Below, piece by piece: positions 54,285 through 64,000 of a stretch of DNA of 64,000 bases. Both the position numbers and the translations under genes were made by a program. Source of the stretch: Rhodopseudomonas palustris HaA2. GTDB lineage: Bacteria; Pseudomonadota; Alphaproteobacteria; Rhizobiales; Xanthobacteraceae. The stretch lies in the NCBI RefSeq assembly GCF_000013365.1, contig NC_007778.1:3534001-3598000 (forward strand), in the 5' to 3' direction. The notes beneath the pieces were generated by a model. The model worked only from the letters and a program-made list of their open reading frames with translations, did no database searches and was not told where the DNA came from. Within the stretch, counting starts at the first letter, position 1. Every line of letters starts with the position of its first letter.

Positions 54285-56636
54285 ATGAACGACGGCTGGA
54301 GCACGCACAGTTCGCATTGGGGCGCCTTCTCCGCGCGCTGGGACGGACGAGCCCTCGAGGTCGAACCGGATGCGGGCGACCCGGCGCCCTCGCCCATCCT
54401 GGAAAATTTCACCGACGCGTTGCGACACAAGGCCCGGATCGAACGGCCGATGGTTCGGCAAAGCTGGCTGGACAAAACCGGCGCCGAACGCACATTCGAC
54501 GGCGCGTTCGTCGAGTTGCCGTGGGACGAAGCGCTCGACCTTCTCGCCGCCGAACTGTCGCGCGTTCACGCCGGCTACGGCGCCGCCGCGATCTTCGGCG
54601 GCTCCTATGGCTGGGCCAGCGCCGGCCGCTTTCATCACGCGCAGAGCCAGATCCACCGGTTTCTGAATGTTGCGTTCGGCGGTTACGTCCGCTCGGTCAA
54701 CAGCTACAGCGCCGGCGCGTCCGCGGTGATCCTGCCGCATGTGCTGGGGTCGTTCGAAGCGCTGTCGCGCCGCAACGTCACCTGGGAGCAGGTCAGCGAG
54801 CATACCGACACGGTGCTTGCATTCGGCGGCATGGCGCTGAAAAATTCGATGGTGGCGAGCGGTGGCATCAGCCGGCATGTCGAACGCGATGCGATGCAGA
54901 AGGCCGCACAGCGCGGCACCCGATTCTACTGCATCAGCCCGCTGCGCGACGATCTGCCCGAACAGGCATCGGCGACTTGGCTTCCGATCCGGGTCGGCAC
55001 CGATGTGGCATTGATGCTCGGCCTCGCGCACAGCCTGGTCGCGGAGAATCTGCACGACCGCGACTTCCTCGCGCGCTACTGCACTGGCTACGAGATCTTC
55101 GAGCGCTATCTGCAAGGCCTCGACGACGGTCAGCCGAAGCACGCCGGCTGGGCGTCGGGTATCACCGGCATGGCCGCAGCGGAGATCGTCGCGCTCGCAC
55201 GCCAGGCGGCCCGGGGCCGCACGCTGGTGACGGTGTCGCATTCCCTGCAACGCGCGCAATACGGCGAGCAGCCGGTCTGGATGGGCGCGGTCCTCGCCGC
55301 GATGCTCGGGCAGATCGGCCTGCCGGGCGGCGGCTACAACTACGCGCTCGGCGCGCTCGGCCACACCGGCCGGCAGGTCAATGCCGTGCCGATTCCCACC
55401 ATGCCGCAAGGGCGCAACGGCGTCGAAGAATTCATTCCGGTGGCGCGGATCAGCGACATGCTGCTCCATCCCGGCCAGCCGTTCGAGTACAACGGCCGCA
55501 CGCTCCGCTATCCGGACATCAAGCTGGTGTACTGGGCCGGCGGCAATCCGTTTCACCATCACCAGGACATCAACCGGCTGCGCCGTGCCTTCAACGTGCC
55601 GCAGACCATCGTGGTGCACGAGACCGCGTGGACGGCGAGCGCACGCTTTGCCGACATCGTGCTGCCGGCGACGATGACACTCGAGCGCGACGACATCGGC
55701 GCCGCGGCGACCGATCCGCGGCTGATCGCGATGCGCAAGGTCGCGCCTCCGGTCGGCGAAGCGCGGGACGATTTCGAGATCTTCGCCGCGTTGGCACGGC
55801 GCCTCGGCGTCGAACAGGCTTACACCGAGGGCCGCGACAGCCGGCAATGGCTCGAGCATCTCTACGAGACCACGCGCGCCGCGCTCGAAGCCAAGGGCTG
55901 GGACGCGCCGGCCTTCGACGAATTCTGGCGTCGTGGCGAACTGGCGCTGCCGTCGGAGCCGGACGACGGCGGACTTTTGCGCGCGTTCCGCGACGACCCC
56001 GATGCGCACAAATTGCCGACGCCGAGCGGCCTGATCGAGATCTTCTCGTCGACGATCGCGTCCTTCGACTACGCGGATTGTCCCGGCCACCCGACTTGGT
56101 TGCCGGCGACCGATCAGCCGACCCCGCGGCATTCGTTGACGCTGATCGCCAATCAGCCGGCGACGCGCCTGCACAGCCAGCTCGACTTCGGTCGCTACAG
56201 CCAGTCGAGCAAGATCGCCGGCCGTGAGGTGGTGCGGCTCAACCCCGCCGATGCGCAATCGCGCGGCATCGTCGCCGGCGACATCGTCCGCATCTTCAAC
56301 GATCGCGGTGCCTGCCTGGCGGCCGCAGCGATCTCGGACGCCGCCGCGGCCGGCGTGATCCACCTGCCGACCGGCGCGTGGTACGACCCGCTGCCGGACG
56401 GCGGCGACCGCCCGCTTTGCGTCCACGGCAATCCGAACGTGCTGACGCGCGACATCGGCACGTCGCGGCTGGCGCAAGGCTGCACCGGTCAGGTGACCGT
56501 CGTCGAATGTGAGAAATACGCGGGTCCCATTCCACCGATCCGCGCCTTCGATCCGTCGGCGCCGGTGAAGCGACGACGCGTCACTCCGTCTCCGGCCGAC
56601 GGCGACGGCGCCGCGACGGAGCGCCGCCAGGCATAA
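54285..56636 (+). CDS. bisC: BisC/TorA-type molybdopterin oxidoreductase
   Basis: 783 residues of the DMSO reductase family. The molybdenum-ligating Ser107 lies in GGSYGWASAGRFHHAQ, the motif of the BisC/TorA/DorA branch. The MGD-binding domains run to the C-terminus (HGNPNVLTRDIGTSRLAQGC). There is no [4Fe-4S] cysteine motif at the N-terminus and no signal peptide, which fits a cytoplasmic biotin- or methionine-sulfoxide reductase more than periplasmic TMAO reductase. I chose the ATG at 54285, with GGAG nine bases ahead; an ATG at 54267 would add six residues. It stands alone and is divergent from lysR. Confidence 0.87.
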   Translation: MNDGWSTHSSHWGAFSARWDGRALEVEPDAGDPAPSPILENFTDALRHKARIERPMVRQSWLDKTGAERTFDGAFVELPWDEALDLLAAELSRVHAGYGAAAIFGGSYGWASAGRFHHAQSQIHRFLNVAFGGYVRSVNSYSAGASAVILPHVLGSFEALSRRNVTWEQVSEHTDTVLAFGGMALKNSMVASGGISRHVERDAMQKAAQRGTRFYCISPLRDDLPEQASATWLPIRVGTDVALMLGLAHSLVAENLHDRDFLARYCTGYEIFERYLQGLDDGQPKHAGWASGITGMAAAEIVALARQAARGRTLVTVSHSLQRAQYGEQPVWMGAVLAAMLGQIGLPGGGYNYALGALGHTGRQVNAVPIPTMPQGRNGVEEFIPVARISDMLLHPGQPFEYNGRTLRYPDIKLVYWAGGNPFHHHQDINRLRRAFNVPQTIVVHETAWTASARFADIVLPATMTLERDDIGAAATDPRLIAMRKVAPPVGEARDDFEIFAALARRLGVEQAYTEGRDSRQWLEHLYETTRAALEAKGWDAPAFDEFWRRGELALPSEPDDGGLLRAFRDDPDAHKLPTPSGLIEIFSSTIASFDYADCPGHPTWLPATDQPTPRHSLTLIANQPATRLHSQLDFGRYSQSSKIAGREVVRLNPADAQSRGIVAGDIVRIFNDRGACLAAAAISDAAAAGVIHLPTGAWYDPLPDGGDRPLCVHGNPNVLTRDIGTSRLAQGCTGQVTVVECEKYAGPIPPIRAFDPSAPVKRRRVTPSPADGDGAATERRQA

Positions 56637-56955
56637 GCTGCCGCCGGCGCCTGCGCGCCGCTCGTCGCAGGGATCGACGACTCCGCCCGCCGCCGGCATC
56701 GATCGCGAAGCCGGCGCGCCAGTCTACGTGTGCGTCCGAGATCGAGCCGTGCAGCATCGCGACGTCATCGTCCGGGCATCGCAACGGCCGTCGCCAGCGG
56801 ATTCTTCAACGGTCTGCGGGAGTTTGCCGCGAAGTTGCGCTGGCACAACAACGCCGGATGGCGCGGCCCTATAGCTGCGCGTGCGTTGCACGCTGAGCTC
56901 ATCAGATCTCGTCAGAGATGGTGATGCAGCGCCGTCCGGCGGGACGCCGCAGCGA
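56637..56955. other. Convergent gap, no gene seen
   Basis: 319 bases between the convergent BisC-type gene and the unknown gene at 56956. I see no supported coding region and no clear T-tract terminator. Confidence 0.5.
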
Positions 56956-57846
56956 TCAGCTGCGGTCGATGGCCGTCGATGCGGCGGCGACCCGGCGCAG
57001 GCCGGCCAGACGCGCGATCGATTGCGCCGCCAGCTTCTGCGCCAATTCGAGGCTCGACTGATCGATCGCGCGATCGGCGTCGTCGAGGTAGAGGTCCGAC
57101 AATTGTTCTGCCCGATGCAAGGCACGGCTGCTGATCTGATCGAGAGGCGACGCCTCCACGATCGCCTCGTGCGGCTGGCCGGATGGCGGAAGCGGCGATG
57201 GCGCAAGCGTCGCCAGGAACTCGCGCTCCCGGGCCGTCAAATGCTGCGCCCATGCGGCGATGTCCTTGAGCAGCAGGCTCTCGAGCAACGCAGCCGACGG
57301 TGGCCGAGTCGCGAATTCCCCGTCCGGCTGACGCGGGCCGCGGATCGCCCGCCAGGCCGCTCGCCGCTCGCGCCGCAGCAGATTGCCGTCGGCCAGCGCT
57401 TCGCGCGCAAATCCTTCGGCCACGGATCGGACCTCGGCGTCCATCGCCACCGCGATCACGTAGGTCCAGAACACGAAGGCGCGCTGCCGGTGTTGCACCG
57501 CAATCGCCCAGGCTGTGTAGGGCGTGGACAGGCTGGACTGTTCGATGTCCGAGAGCTCGCTTTCCGGCACGAGGTCCGGCGCCACCCAGGGCCGATCGCG
57601 CGGCGTCGGCACGCGACCGCAGTCCTGCTCACAAGCCGCGATCAGCGATCCGACGCGCTCGCGTTCGCGCGCCGTCAGCACCTCGAACACGCAGCGCACC
57701 GGCCGGAAGTTTTCGTCGACCCGAGCGGCGAGCGCGCCGTAGTGCCGATGAGCGCGCTCGGCGAGATCGAGCGCGACCGCATAGAGCGCGAACGGTTCGG
57801 TGATCGCCGCCGTTGGAACCGCGGTGAGAAGCGAAGCTCTGGCCAT
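56956..57846 (-). CDS. Uncharacterised helical protein next to nosR
   Basis: 296 residues, largely alpha-helical. The first third (PFALYAVALDLAERAHRHYG, then CVFEVLTARERERVGSLIAA) and a later helix (VFWTYVIAVAMDAEVRSVAE) resemble the helix pairs of ferritin/rubrerythrin-like proteins, but a full diiron ExxH set is not clearly present. The C-terminal region is basic. It is divergent from nosR with about 159 bases between. I do not recognise a named family; a link to denitrification is suggested only by position. Confidence 0.65.
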   Translation of the reverse strand: MARASLLTAVPTAAITEPFALYAVALDLAERAHRHYGALAARVDENFRPVRCVFEVLTARERERVGSLIAACEQDCGRVPTPRDRPWVAPDLVPESELSDIEQSSLSTPYTAWAIAVQHRQRAFVFWTYVIAVAMDAEVRSVAEGFAREALADGNLLRRERRAAWRAIRGPRQPDGEFATRPPSAALLESLLLKDIAAWAQHLTAREREFLATLAPSPLPPSGQPHEAIVEASPLDQISSRALHRAEQLSDLYLDDADRAIDQSSLELAQKLAAQSIARLAGLRRVAAASTAIDRS

Positions 57847-58005
57847 ATGAGGGCTCCTACGGAGGTTGACTTAGGCTGCAGCGGAGAACAGAACTTCAGC
57901 GCGCTCGACAATGCCGTCGGTGAACTACGGGAACGATGTGTCTCGACACTGAAACGGCATCGCGCAATTTCCCGCACTCCACCGATCGAAAACGATGGAA
58001 CTATC

Positions 58006-60300
58006 TTGCGGGAATTACAAGCCATATCCGCCTTCCTATCCGTGTTGCTCGCGACGCTGCTGATCGTGTGCGGCGGCAGTGCTGTGCACGCCGCGTCTCT
58101 CGCCGATTTCATCGGCAAGGCTCAGCCGGGCGAGCTGCTGCCGGGCGCCGACAGATTTGGACCGCTGCAAGGCACGCCCGCGATCGCGCCGGTGTATCAG
58201 GACGACCGGCTGCTCGGTTTCGCCTATCTCTCCTCCGATTTCGCCAACGCCACCGGCTATTCCGGAAAGCCGATCCAGATTCTGACCGGCATCGATCCGG
58301 CCGGCGTCATCAAGGGAATCAAGCTGGTCGAACACAAGGAACCGATCGTGCTGGTCGGGATTCCGGTGCAGCGCATCCTCGACGTGGTCAACAAGCTGAT
58401 CGGCGCCGACATGGCGCGCGTGGCGCGCGGCACGGCGCCGGCGCCGCAGGTCGATATCGTCAGCGGCGCGACCGTCACCGTGCTGGTGATGGGCGACAGC
58501 ATCGTGCGCTCCGCCACCAAACTGATCCGCAGCGGCCGCATCGGCGGCGGCGCTGTCGTCGCGGCCGCCGCGGTGCCGCCGGTGACGAGGACGATCGATC
58601 TCGACAAAAGCGAGGTTCGCGACTGGCAGGGATTGCTCGCCGACGGCGCGGTGCGGCGGCTGCTGGTCACCGTCGGCGAGGTCAATCAGGCGTTCGAAAA
58701 GTCCGGCAATACGGCGGCCGCGGCGCATCCCGAGGAAGGCGATCCCGACGAGCCGTTCGTCGACATGTACGCCGCCGACGTCGCGGTGCCGACGATCGGC
58801 CGCAGCCTGCTCGGCGACGATGGCTACAACCGCCTCGCCGCACGGCTGAAGCCCGGGCAGCAGGCGCTTGTGGTCGCCGGCGCCGGGAAATACTCGTTCA
58901 AAGGCTCCGGCTATGTCCGCGGCGGCATCTTCGACCGCATCGAGCTGATCCAGGACGGCAACAGTATGCGGTTCCGCGACCGCGATCACACCCGGCTGGG
59001 AAGTCTGGCTGCGGAAGGCGCGCCGGAATTTCCGGAGATTGCTTTGTTCGTCGTTCCGAACGATTTCAGCTTCGACCCCACGGCGCCCTGGTCACTGCAA
59101 CTTCTGGTGCAGCGTGTCATCAACGTGCGCGACAAGGCGGTTCTGACCTTCGATCTCGGCTACACGCTGCCGGAGGTGCTCACCAAACGGGAGCAGCAGG
59201 CGCCGACCGTCACCGATGCCGCTCCCGCCAAGGCTCCCGCTCCCGCCAAGGCGCCCTCCTCCAATCCGGCAGCCACGAGTTCGCCCGACGCGATGGATAA
59301 CGGCGAGCAGCCGCTGTGGATGCGGATCTGGCAGGGCGACCTGGTCAAGATCGGCATCACCATCGCCGCGCTCGGCACGCTGGTCGTGATCTTCTTCTTC
59401 CAGAACGCGCTGGTGCGGCGCCCCAGGCTCTACACCTGGGTGCGCCGGGCCTACCTCACCTTCATCCTGGTCTGGCTCGGCTGGTACGCCAACGCACAGC
59501 TCTCCGTCGTCAACGTGCTGACCTTCGCCAACTCGCTGATCTCCGGCTTCAGTTGGGAGTACTTCCTGTCGGCGCCGCTGATCTTCCTGCTATGGGCATC
59601 CACCGCCGCCGGCCTGCTGTTCTGGGGCCGCGGTCCGCTCTGCGGCTGGCTGTGCCCGTTCGGCGCGCTGCAGGAGCTGCTCAACAACATCGCCCAGGCG
59701 TTCAAAGTCCCGCAATATCGGCTGCCGTGGGGGCTGCACGAACGGCTGTGGCCGATCAAATACATCATCTTCCTCGTGCTGTTCGGGCTGTCGCTGTACT
59801 CCACCGCCCTCGCCGAGCAAATCGCCGAAGTCGAACCGTTCAAGACCTCGATCGTGCTGAAATTCGCACGCGAGTGGCCGTTCGTGGTGTACGCGCTCAC
59901 CTTGCTGGCCGTAGGACTGTTCGTCGAACGCTTCTTCTGCCGCTATCTCTGTCCGCTCGGCGCTGCGCTGGCGATCCCCGGCCGGATCCGGATGTTCGAG
60001 TGGCTGCGGCGCTGGCCGGAATGCGGATCGCCCTGCCAGCGCTGCGCCAACGAATGCCCGGTGCAGGCGATCCATCCGGAGGGCCACATCAACGTCAACG
60101 AATGCATCTACTGCATGCACTGCCAGGAATTGTACTTCGACGACCATCGCTGCCCGCATCAGATCCAGGTCCGGCTGAAGCGCGAGAAGCGCGCGGCGCT
60201 GGCGTCGCCCGCGATGCGCAGCGGCAAAGGCCCGGACACGCTCATCACCGCCGGCGGCCGACCGATCGCCGGCCTGACGACATCCCCACCCGCACCCTGA
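58006..60300 (+). CDS. nosR: NosR, nitrous oxide reductase regulatory/electron-donating protein
   Basis: About 764 residues from a TTG start that opens a signal peptide (SAFLSVLLATLLIVCGG). The open frame runs far upstream without homology, and no ATG fits. After the signal comes ADRFGPLQGTPAIAPVYQDD, the NosR hallmark, and a periplasmic FMN-binding domain with SGATVT. Then come about five to six membrane helices containing the CGWLCPFG and CRYLCPLG motifs, and a cytoplasmic double [4Fe-4S] region (CQRCANECP, CIYCMHCQE). NosR supports nosZ expression and feeds electrons to nitrous oxide reductase. A proline/alanine-rich linker (AKAPAPAKAPSS) precedes the membrane part. It is first in nosRZDF. 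Confidence 0.94.
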   Translation: MRELQAISAFLSVLLATLLIVCGGSAVHAASLADFIGKAQPGELLPGADRFGPLQGTPAIAPVYQDDRLLGFAYLSSDFANATGYSGKPIQILTGIDPAGVIKGIKLVEHKEPIVLVGIPVQRILDVVNKLIGADMARVARGTAPAPQVDIVSGATVTVLVMGDSIVRSATKLIRSGRIGGGAVVAAAAVPPVTRTIDLDKSEVRDWQGLLADGAVRRLLVTVGEVNQAFEKSGNTAAAAHPEEGDPDEPFVDMYAADVAVPTIGRSLLGDDGYNRLAARLKPGQQALVVAGAGKYSFKGSGYVRGGIFDRIELIQDGNSMRFRDRDHTRLGSLAAEGAPEFPEIALFVVPNDFSFDPTAPWSLQLLVQRVINVRDKAVLTFDLGYTLPEVLTKREQQAPTVTDAAPAKAPAPAKAPSSNPAATSSPDAMDNGEQPLWMRIWQGDLVKIGITIAALGTLVVIFFFQNALVRRPRLYTWVRRAYLTFILVWLGWYANAQLSVVNVLTFANSLISGFSWEYFLSAPLIFLLWASTAAGLLFWGRGPLCGWLCPFGALQELLNNIAQAFKVPQYRLPWGLHERLWPIKYIIFLVLFGLSLYSTALAEQIAEVEPFKTSIVLKFAREWPFVVYALTLLAVGLFVERFFCRYLCPLGAALAIPGRIRMFEWLRRWPECGSPCQRCANECPVQAIHPEGHINVNECIYCMHCQELYFDDHRCPHQIQVRLKREKRAALASPAMRSGKGPDTLITAGGRPIAGLTTSPPAP

Positions 60301-60317
60301 AAGCCTAGGAGCAAACG

Positions 60318-62264
60318 ATGACCGACAACACCAAGGATCACGGCGTCAGCCGACGCACCTTGCTCGGAACCACTGCCGCGGCGGCCGGCGTCGGCCTCGC
60401 CGGTGGCATCGCATTCACCACCGACGGCAATCAGCTGATCGGGACCGCCGATGCCCAGACCAAGGCCGCGCCGACGCTTCCCGCGCGCCCGGCGATCCAC
60501 AAGGCCGAGGTCGCCCCCGGCGAGCTCGACGAATACTACGTGTTCTTCTCGAGCGGCCAGACCGGCGAATTGCGGATCGTCGGGCTGCCCTCGATGCGCG
60601 AACTGATGCGCGTGCCGGTGTTCAACCGCTGCAGCGCCACCGGCTGGGGCCAGACCAACGAAAGCCTCAAAGTTTTGACCGAGGGCCTGCTGCCGGAGAC
60701 CCGCGAATTCCTCAAGACTCGCGGCGGCACTTATGTGAACGGCGATCTGCACCACCCGCATCTGTCGTTCACCGACGGCACCTATGACGGCCGCTACGCC
60801 TTCATGAACGACAAGGCCAACACCCGCGTCGCCCGCGTCCGGCTCGACGTGATGAAATGCGACAAGATCATCCAGTTGCCGAACCAGCACACCGTGCACG
60901 GCCTGCGCGTGCAGAAATATCCGCGCACCGGCTACGTGTTCTGCAACGGCGAGGACCGCGTGCCGCTGGTCAACGACGGCAAGATCCTCGACAAGCCGAA
61001 GGAATACCACGCGATCTTCACCGCGGTCGACGGCGACACCATGAAGGTGGCCTGGCAGGTGATGGTCGACGGCAATCTCGACAACGTCGATGCCGACTAT
61101 CAGGGCAAATACGCATTCGCGACCTGCTACAATTCTGAGGAAGGCGTCAACGCCGCGGAAATGACCGCGAGCGAGCAGGACTGGGTCGTCATCTTCAATC
61201 TCAAGCGGATCGAAGAGGGCGTGAAGAAGGGCGACTTCAAGGAGATGGGCGGCGTTCCGGTGCTCGACGGCCGCAAGGGATCGCCCTACACCCGCTACGT
61301 CCCGATCTCCAACAGCCCGCACGGCATGAACACCGCACCCGACGGCATCCACATCGTCGCCAACGGCAAGCTGTCGCCGACCGCGACGGTGATGGACGTG
61401 CGGCTGTTCGATCAGTTGTTCGACGACAAGATCAAGCCGCGCGACGTCGTGGTGGCGGAGCCGGAGCTCGGCCTCGGCCCGTTGCACACCGCCTATGACG
61501 GCAAGGGCAACGCCTACACCACGCTGTTCATCGACAGCCAGATCTGCAAGTGGAACATCGATCTGGCGAAGCGCGCCTTCAAGGGCGAGAAGGTCAGTCC
61601 GATCCTGCAGAAGCTCGACGTCCACTATCAGCCCGGCCACAACCACACCTCGATGGGCCAGACCAAGGAAGCCGACGGGAAATGGCTGATCTCGCTGAAC
61701 AAGTTCTCGAAGGATCGGTTCCTCAATGTCGGGCCGCTGAAGCCGGAGAACGACCAGCTCATCGACATCTCCGGCGACAAGATGAAGCTGGTGCACGACG
61801 GCCCGAGCTTCGCCGAGCCGCATGACGCCACCATCGTGCATCGTTCCAAGATCAACCCGATCTCGATCTGGGACCGCGCCGATCCGATGTTCTCCGACGC
61901 GATCAAGCAGGCCAAGGCCGACGGCATCAAGCTGGAAGAGGAGTCCAAGGTGATCCGCGACGGCAACATCGTGCGGGTCTACATGACCTCGCAAGCGCCG
62001 TCGTTCGGGCTCGAGCACTTCCAGGTCAAGCAAGGCGATCAGGTCACCGTCTACGTCACCAACATCGACTCCGTCGAGGATCTCACCCACGGCTTCTCGA
62101 TCATCAACTACGGCATCAACATGGAGGTGGCGCCGCAAGCCACGGCCTCGGTGTCGTTCTCGGCCGACAAGGCCGGGGTGTATTGGTACTACTGCTCCTG
62201 GTTCTGCCACGCCATGCACATGGAGATGAAGGGCCGGATGTTCGTCGAGCCGAAGACGGCCTGA
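60318..62264 (+). CDS. nosZ: Nitrous oxide reductase, clade I (Tat-exported)
   Basis: 648 residues reducing N2O to N2 in the periplasm. The Tat signal is [20 protein letters not shown], typical of clade I. The seven-bladed propeller holds the CuZ histidines (for example [18 protein letters not shown] and HNHTSMGQ). The C-terminal cupredoxin domain has the complete CuA set: His591, Cys626, Trp628, Cys630, His634 and Met637 ([12 protein letters not shown]). It starts 17 bases after nosR with an AGGAG site and is followed by nosD 11 bases later. All key residues are present, so it should be functional. Confidence 0.98.
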   Translation: MTDNTKDHGVSRRTLLGTTAAAAGVGLAGGIAFTTDGNQLIGTADAQTKAAPTLPARPAIHKAEVAPGELDEYYVFFSSGQTGELRIVGLPSMRELMRVPVFNRCSATGWGQTNESLKVLTEGLLPETREFLKTRGGTYVNGDLHHPHLSFTDGTYDGRYAFMNDKANTRVARVRLDVMKCDKIIQLPNQHTVHGLRVQKYPRTGYVFCNGEDRVPLVNDGKILDKPKEYHAIFTAVDGDTMKVAWQVMVDGNLDNVDADYQGKYAFATCYNSEEGVNAAEMTASEQDWVVIFNLKRIEEGVKKGDFKEMGGVPVLDGRKGSPYTRYVPISNSPHGMNTAPDGIHIVANGKLSPTATVMDVRLFDQLFDDKIKPRDVVVAEPELGLGPLHTAYDGKGNAYTTLFIDSQICKWNIDLAKRAFKGEKVSPILQKLDVHYQPGHNHTSMGQTKEADGKWLISLNKFSKDRFLNVGPLKPENDQLIDISGDKMKLVHDGPSFAEPHDATIVHRSKINPISIWDRADPMFSDAIKQAKADGIKLEEESKVIRDGNIVRVYMTSQAPSFGLEHFQVKQGDQVTVYVTNIDSVEDLTHGFSIINYGINMEVAPQATASVSFSADKAGVYWYYCSWFCHAMHMEMKGRMFVEPKTA

Positions 62265-62275
62265 GGAGCATCGAG

Positions 62276-63634
62276 GTGTCTTTCCTGCTGCGTCTGTTTC
62301 CGGCGGCAATGTTCGCCGCCGGAGCCTGCGGCCCCGTTCTGGCGGAGACGATCGGCATCGCGCCGACGCAGTCGCTGCAGGCGGCGCTGGAGCGTGCGCA
62401 GCAGGGCGACGTCCTCGAACTCGCACCGGGCGATCATCACGGCCCGATCCGGATCGATCGACGCGTCGTGATCGGCGGCAGGCCCGGGGCGAACCTCGTC
62501 GGCAACGGCAGCGGCAGCGTCGTCACGGTCACGGTTCCGGACGTCACCATCCGCGGCCTCACCATCAAGGGCTCAGGCCGCGACCTGCAGACCATGGACT
62601 CGGGCATTTTCCTCACCAAGGACGCGGCCCGCGCGCTGGTCGAAAACAACCGACTCGAAGGCAACCTGTTCGGAGTTTACGTTCATGGCGCGACCGGATC
62701 GCGGGTGCAGCGCAACGTCATCGAGGGCCTGCGCAATGTCCGGCTCAACGAGGCCGGCAACGGCGTCTCGGTGTGGAATGCACCGGACGTCGTCATCGCC
62801 GGGAACATCTTCCGCTACGGCCGCGATGGCATCTTCAGCATCACCAGCCGCAAGGACCGCTTCATCGACAATCGTTTCGAAGGTGTCCGCTTCGCCGTCC
62901 ACTACATGTACACCAACGACAGCGAGATCTCCGGCAACGTCTCGATCGGCAACCACGTCGGCTACGCCATCATGTTCTCCAATCGGCTGATCATCCGCGG
63001 CAACGTCTCGGAGCGCGACCGCGATCACGGATTCCTGTTCAACTACGCCAATTATGCCGCGATCGAGGGCAACCGCGTCACCGGCGGTCCACGCCGCGGC
63101 CTGATCGATCGCGAGGATGCCGCCGACGACGAGAAGGGCATGCTGCCGGAGCCGCGCGGAGCGCAGCCGAGCGACGAAGGCCCCGGCAAATGCGTGTTCA
63201 TCTACAACGCCAACCACAACAAATTCCGCGACAACTGGTTCGAGCGCTGCGGCATCGGCGTGCACTTCACCGCAGGCTCGGAGGGTAACGAGATCACCGG
63301 CAATGCCTTCGTCGGCAACCGCACCCAGGTGAAATATGTCGGCACCCAAGACCTCGACTGGTCGAAGGGCGGCCGCGGCAATTACTGGAGCGATAACCCC
63401 GCATTCGATCTCGACGGCGACGGCATCGCCGACACCGCCTATCGGCCCAACGATCTGGTCGACCGGGTGCTGTGGACCGCGCCATCGGCCAAGGTGCTGA
63501 TCAACAGCCCCGCGGTCCAGGTGCTGCGCTGGGCGCAGAGCCAGTTTCCGGCGCTGTATCCCGGCGGCGTGGTCGACAGTCGCCCGCTGATCGCGCCGCC
63601 GCCGAAACCCTCGGCGTCGCGGAGCCAACCATGA
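62276..63634 (+). CDS. nosD: NosD, periplasmic copper-processing protein
   Basis: 452 residues from a GTG start preceded by GAGGAG. The signal peptide (LLRLFPAAMFAAGACGPVLA) targets the periplasm. The body is a right-handed beta-helix of CASH/PbH1 repeats (for example NNRLEGNLFGVYVHGATGSR, then ISGNVSIGNHVGYAIMF). NosD works with NosF and NosY to mature the CuZ centre of NosZ. Its stop overlaps the nosF start by four bases. Confidence 0.95.
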   Translation: MSFLLRLFPAAMFAAGACGPVLAETIGIAPTQSLQAALERAQQGDVLELAPGDHHGPIRIDRRVVIGGRPGANLVGNGSGSVVTVTVPDVTIRGLTIKGSGRDLQTMDSGIFLTKDAARALVENNRLEGNLFGVYVHGATGSRVQRNVIEGLRNVRLNEAGNGVSVWNAPDVVIAGNIFRYGRDGIFSITSRKDRFIDNRFEGVRFAVHYMYTNDSEISGNVSIGNHVGYAIMFSNRLIIRGNVSERDRDHGFLFNYANYAAIEGNRVTGGPRRGLIDREDAADDEKGMLPEPRGAQPSDEGPGKCVFIYNANHNKFRDNWFERCGIGVHFTAGSEGNEITGNAFVGNRTQVKYVGTQDLDWSKGGRGNYWSDNPAFDLDGDGIADTAYRPNDLVDRVLWTAPSAKVLINSPAVQVLRWAQSQFPALYPGGVVDSRPLIAPPPKPSASRSQP

Positions 63635-64000
63635 GCGCGACCGTCTGCATCAGCGACGTCGAGAAGAGCTATCGCGCGGTGCGCGCGCTGCGCGACGTCT
63701 CGTTCGAGTTGGCGCCGGGCCGGCTCAGCGCATTAGTCGGCCACAATGGCGCCGGCAAGACCACGCTGATCAAGCTGATGCTGGGGCTGATCCGCGCCGA
63801 TCGCGGCGACATCCGCGTGCTCGGCGAGGACCCCGCCGCCGGCGAATTCGCCGGCCGCCGGCTGCTCGGTTATCTGCCGGAGAACGTCGCCTTCAACGCC
63901 GCGCTGACCGGGCGCGAAACCCTGGCGTTCTACGCCAGGCTGAAGAGCATCAAGCCCGCGACGGCGTGGCCGCTGTTCGAGCGCGTCGGGCTGGCGGCCG
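63631..64000 (+). CDS. nosF: NosF, copper-maturation ABC ATPase (cut by window end)
   Basis: The first 123 codons are visible. The N-terminus carries Walker A GHNGAGKTT (37-45) followed by LIKLMLGLIRADRGDI and the Q-loop region (LLGYLPENVAFN). It is the ATPase of the NosDFY maturation system. The start overlaps the nosD stop (ATGA). The signature motif and Walker B lie beyond the window, where nosY would be expected next. Confidence 0.93.
   Translation, partial: MSATVCISDVEKSYRAVRALRDVSFELAPGRLSALVGHNGAGKTTLIKLMLGLIRADRGDIRVLGEDPAAGEFAGRRLLGYLPENVAFNAALTGRETLAFYARLKSIKPATAWPLFERVGLAA

Noticed and set aside
54213-56699. Long minus-strand frame opposite the BisC-type gene
   Set aside because: No domain is seen and its composition is that of an antisense shadow, whereas the plus strand has full molybdopterin-enzyme motifs.
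1-64000. CRISPR arrays, rRNA operons or intact insertion sequences
   Set aside because: No direct-repeat/spacer pattern, rRNA sequence or transposase motif was seen anywhere in the window.

Overview
The window is high-GC DNA with the gene style of an alphaproteobacterium of the Bradyrhizobium/Rhodopseudomonas group: a clade I nitrous oxide reductase cluster, twin-arginine substrate-binding proteins and several aerobic-type molybdenum hydroxylases. Rhodopseudomonas is my best guess from gene content alone. Three catabolic or respiratory blocks are separated by a recombination scar and a very large adhesin locus.

(1) Positions 1-22233: a catabolic region with two paralogous three-subunit molybdenum hydroxylases of the xanthine dehydrogenase family, an ACMSD-type amidohydrolase/decarboxylase, three hydrolases, an aldehyde dehydrogenase, an aspartate dehydrogenase-like enzyme, a cupin, an SDR, a diverged dihydroorotate dehydrogenase-like flavoprotein, an SsuABC/THI5-type ABC transporter with two paralogous binding proteins, and two TetR regulators. 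Six copies of a TTGAC-N6-GTCAA palindrome lie in front of the transcription units, so I read the region as one regulon for import and breakdown of a small, probably nitrogen-heterocyclic compound. The substrate is unknown. This is the best candidate for an undescribed system.

(2) Positions 22234-25949: a scar. It holds a truncated AAA+ ATPase, a C-terminal remnant of a type I restriction subunit (HsdR), a small unknown gene, a degenerate 3' half of an initiator tRNA-Met and a tyrosine recombinase, as expected for an old tRNA-targeted integration site.

(3) Positions 26155-41660: one operon read on the minus strand. An STN/TonB-C periplasmic protein, an ECF sigma factor and a FecR-like anti-sigma factor precede a ~4330-residue filamentous haemagglutinin family protein. 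No outer-membrane TpsB partner is in the window.

(4) Positions 42034-53998: a colinear minus-strand cluster with a LysR regulator, a GabT-like aminotransferase, a succinate-semialdehyde dehydrogenase-like enzyme, an M20 peptidase, a ThDP-dependent decarboxylase-like enzyme and a complete dipeptide/oligopeptide ABC transporter. Together they suggest uptake, hydrolysis, transamination and oxidation of an acylated amino acid or small peptide. A BisC-type molybdenum oxidoreductase is divergent from the LysR gene.

(5) Positions 56956-64000: an unrecognised helical protein, then nosR-nosZ-nosD-nosF (nosF cut by the window end) for nitrous oxide respiration, the last step of denitrification.
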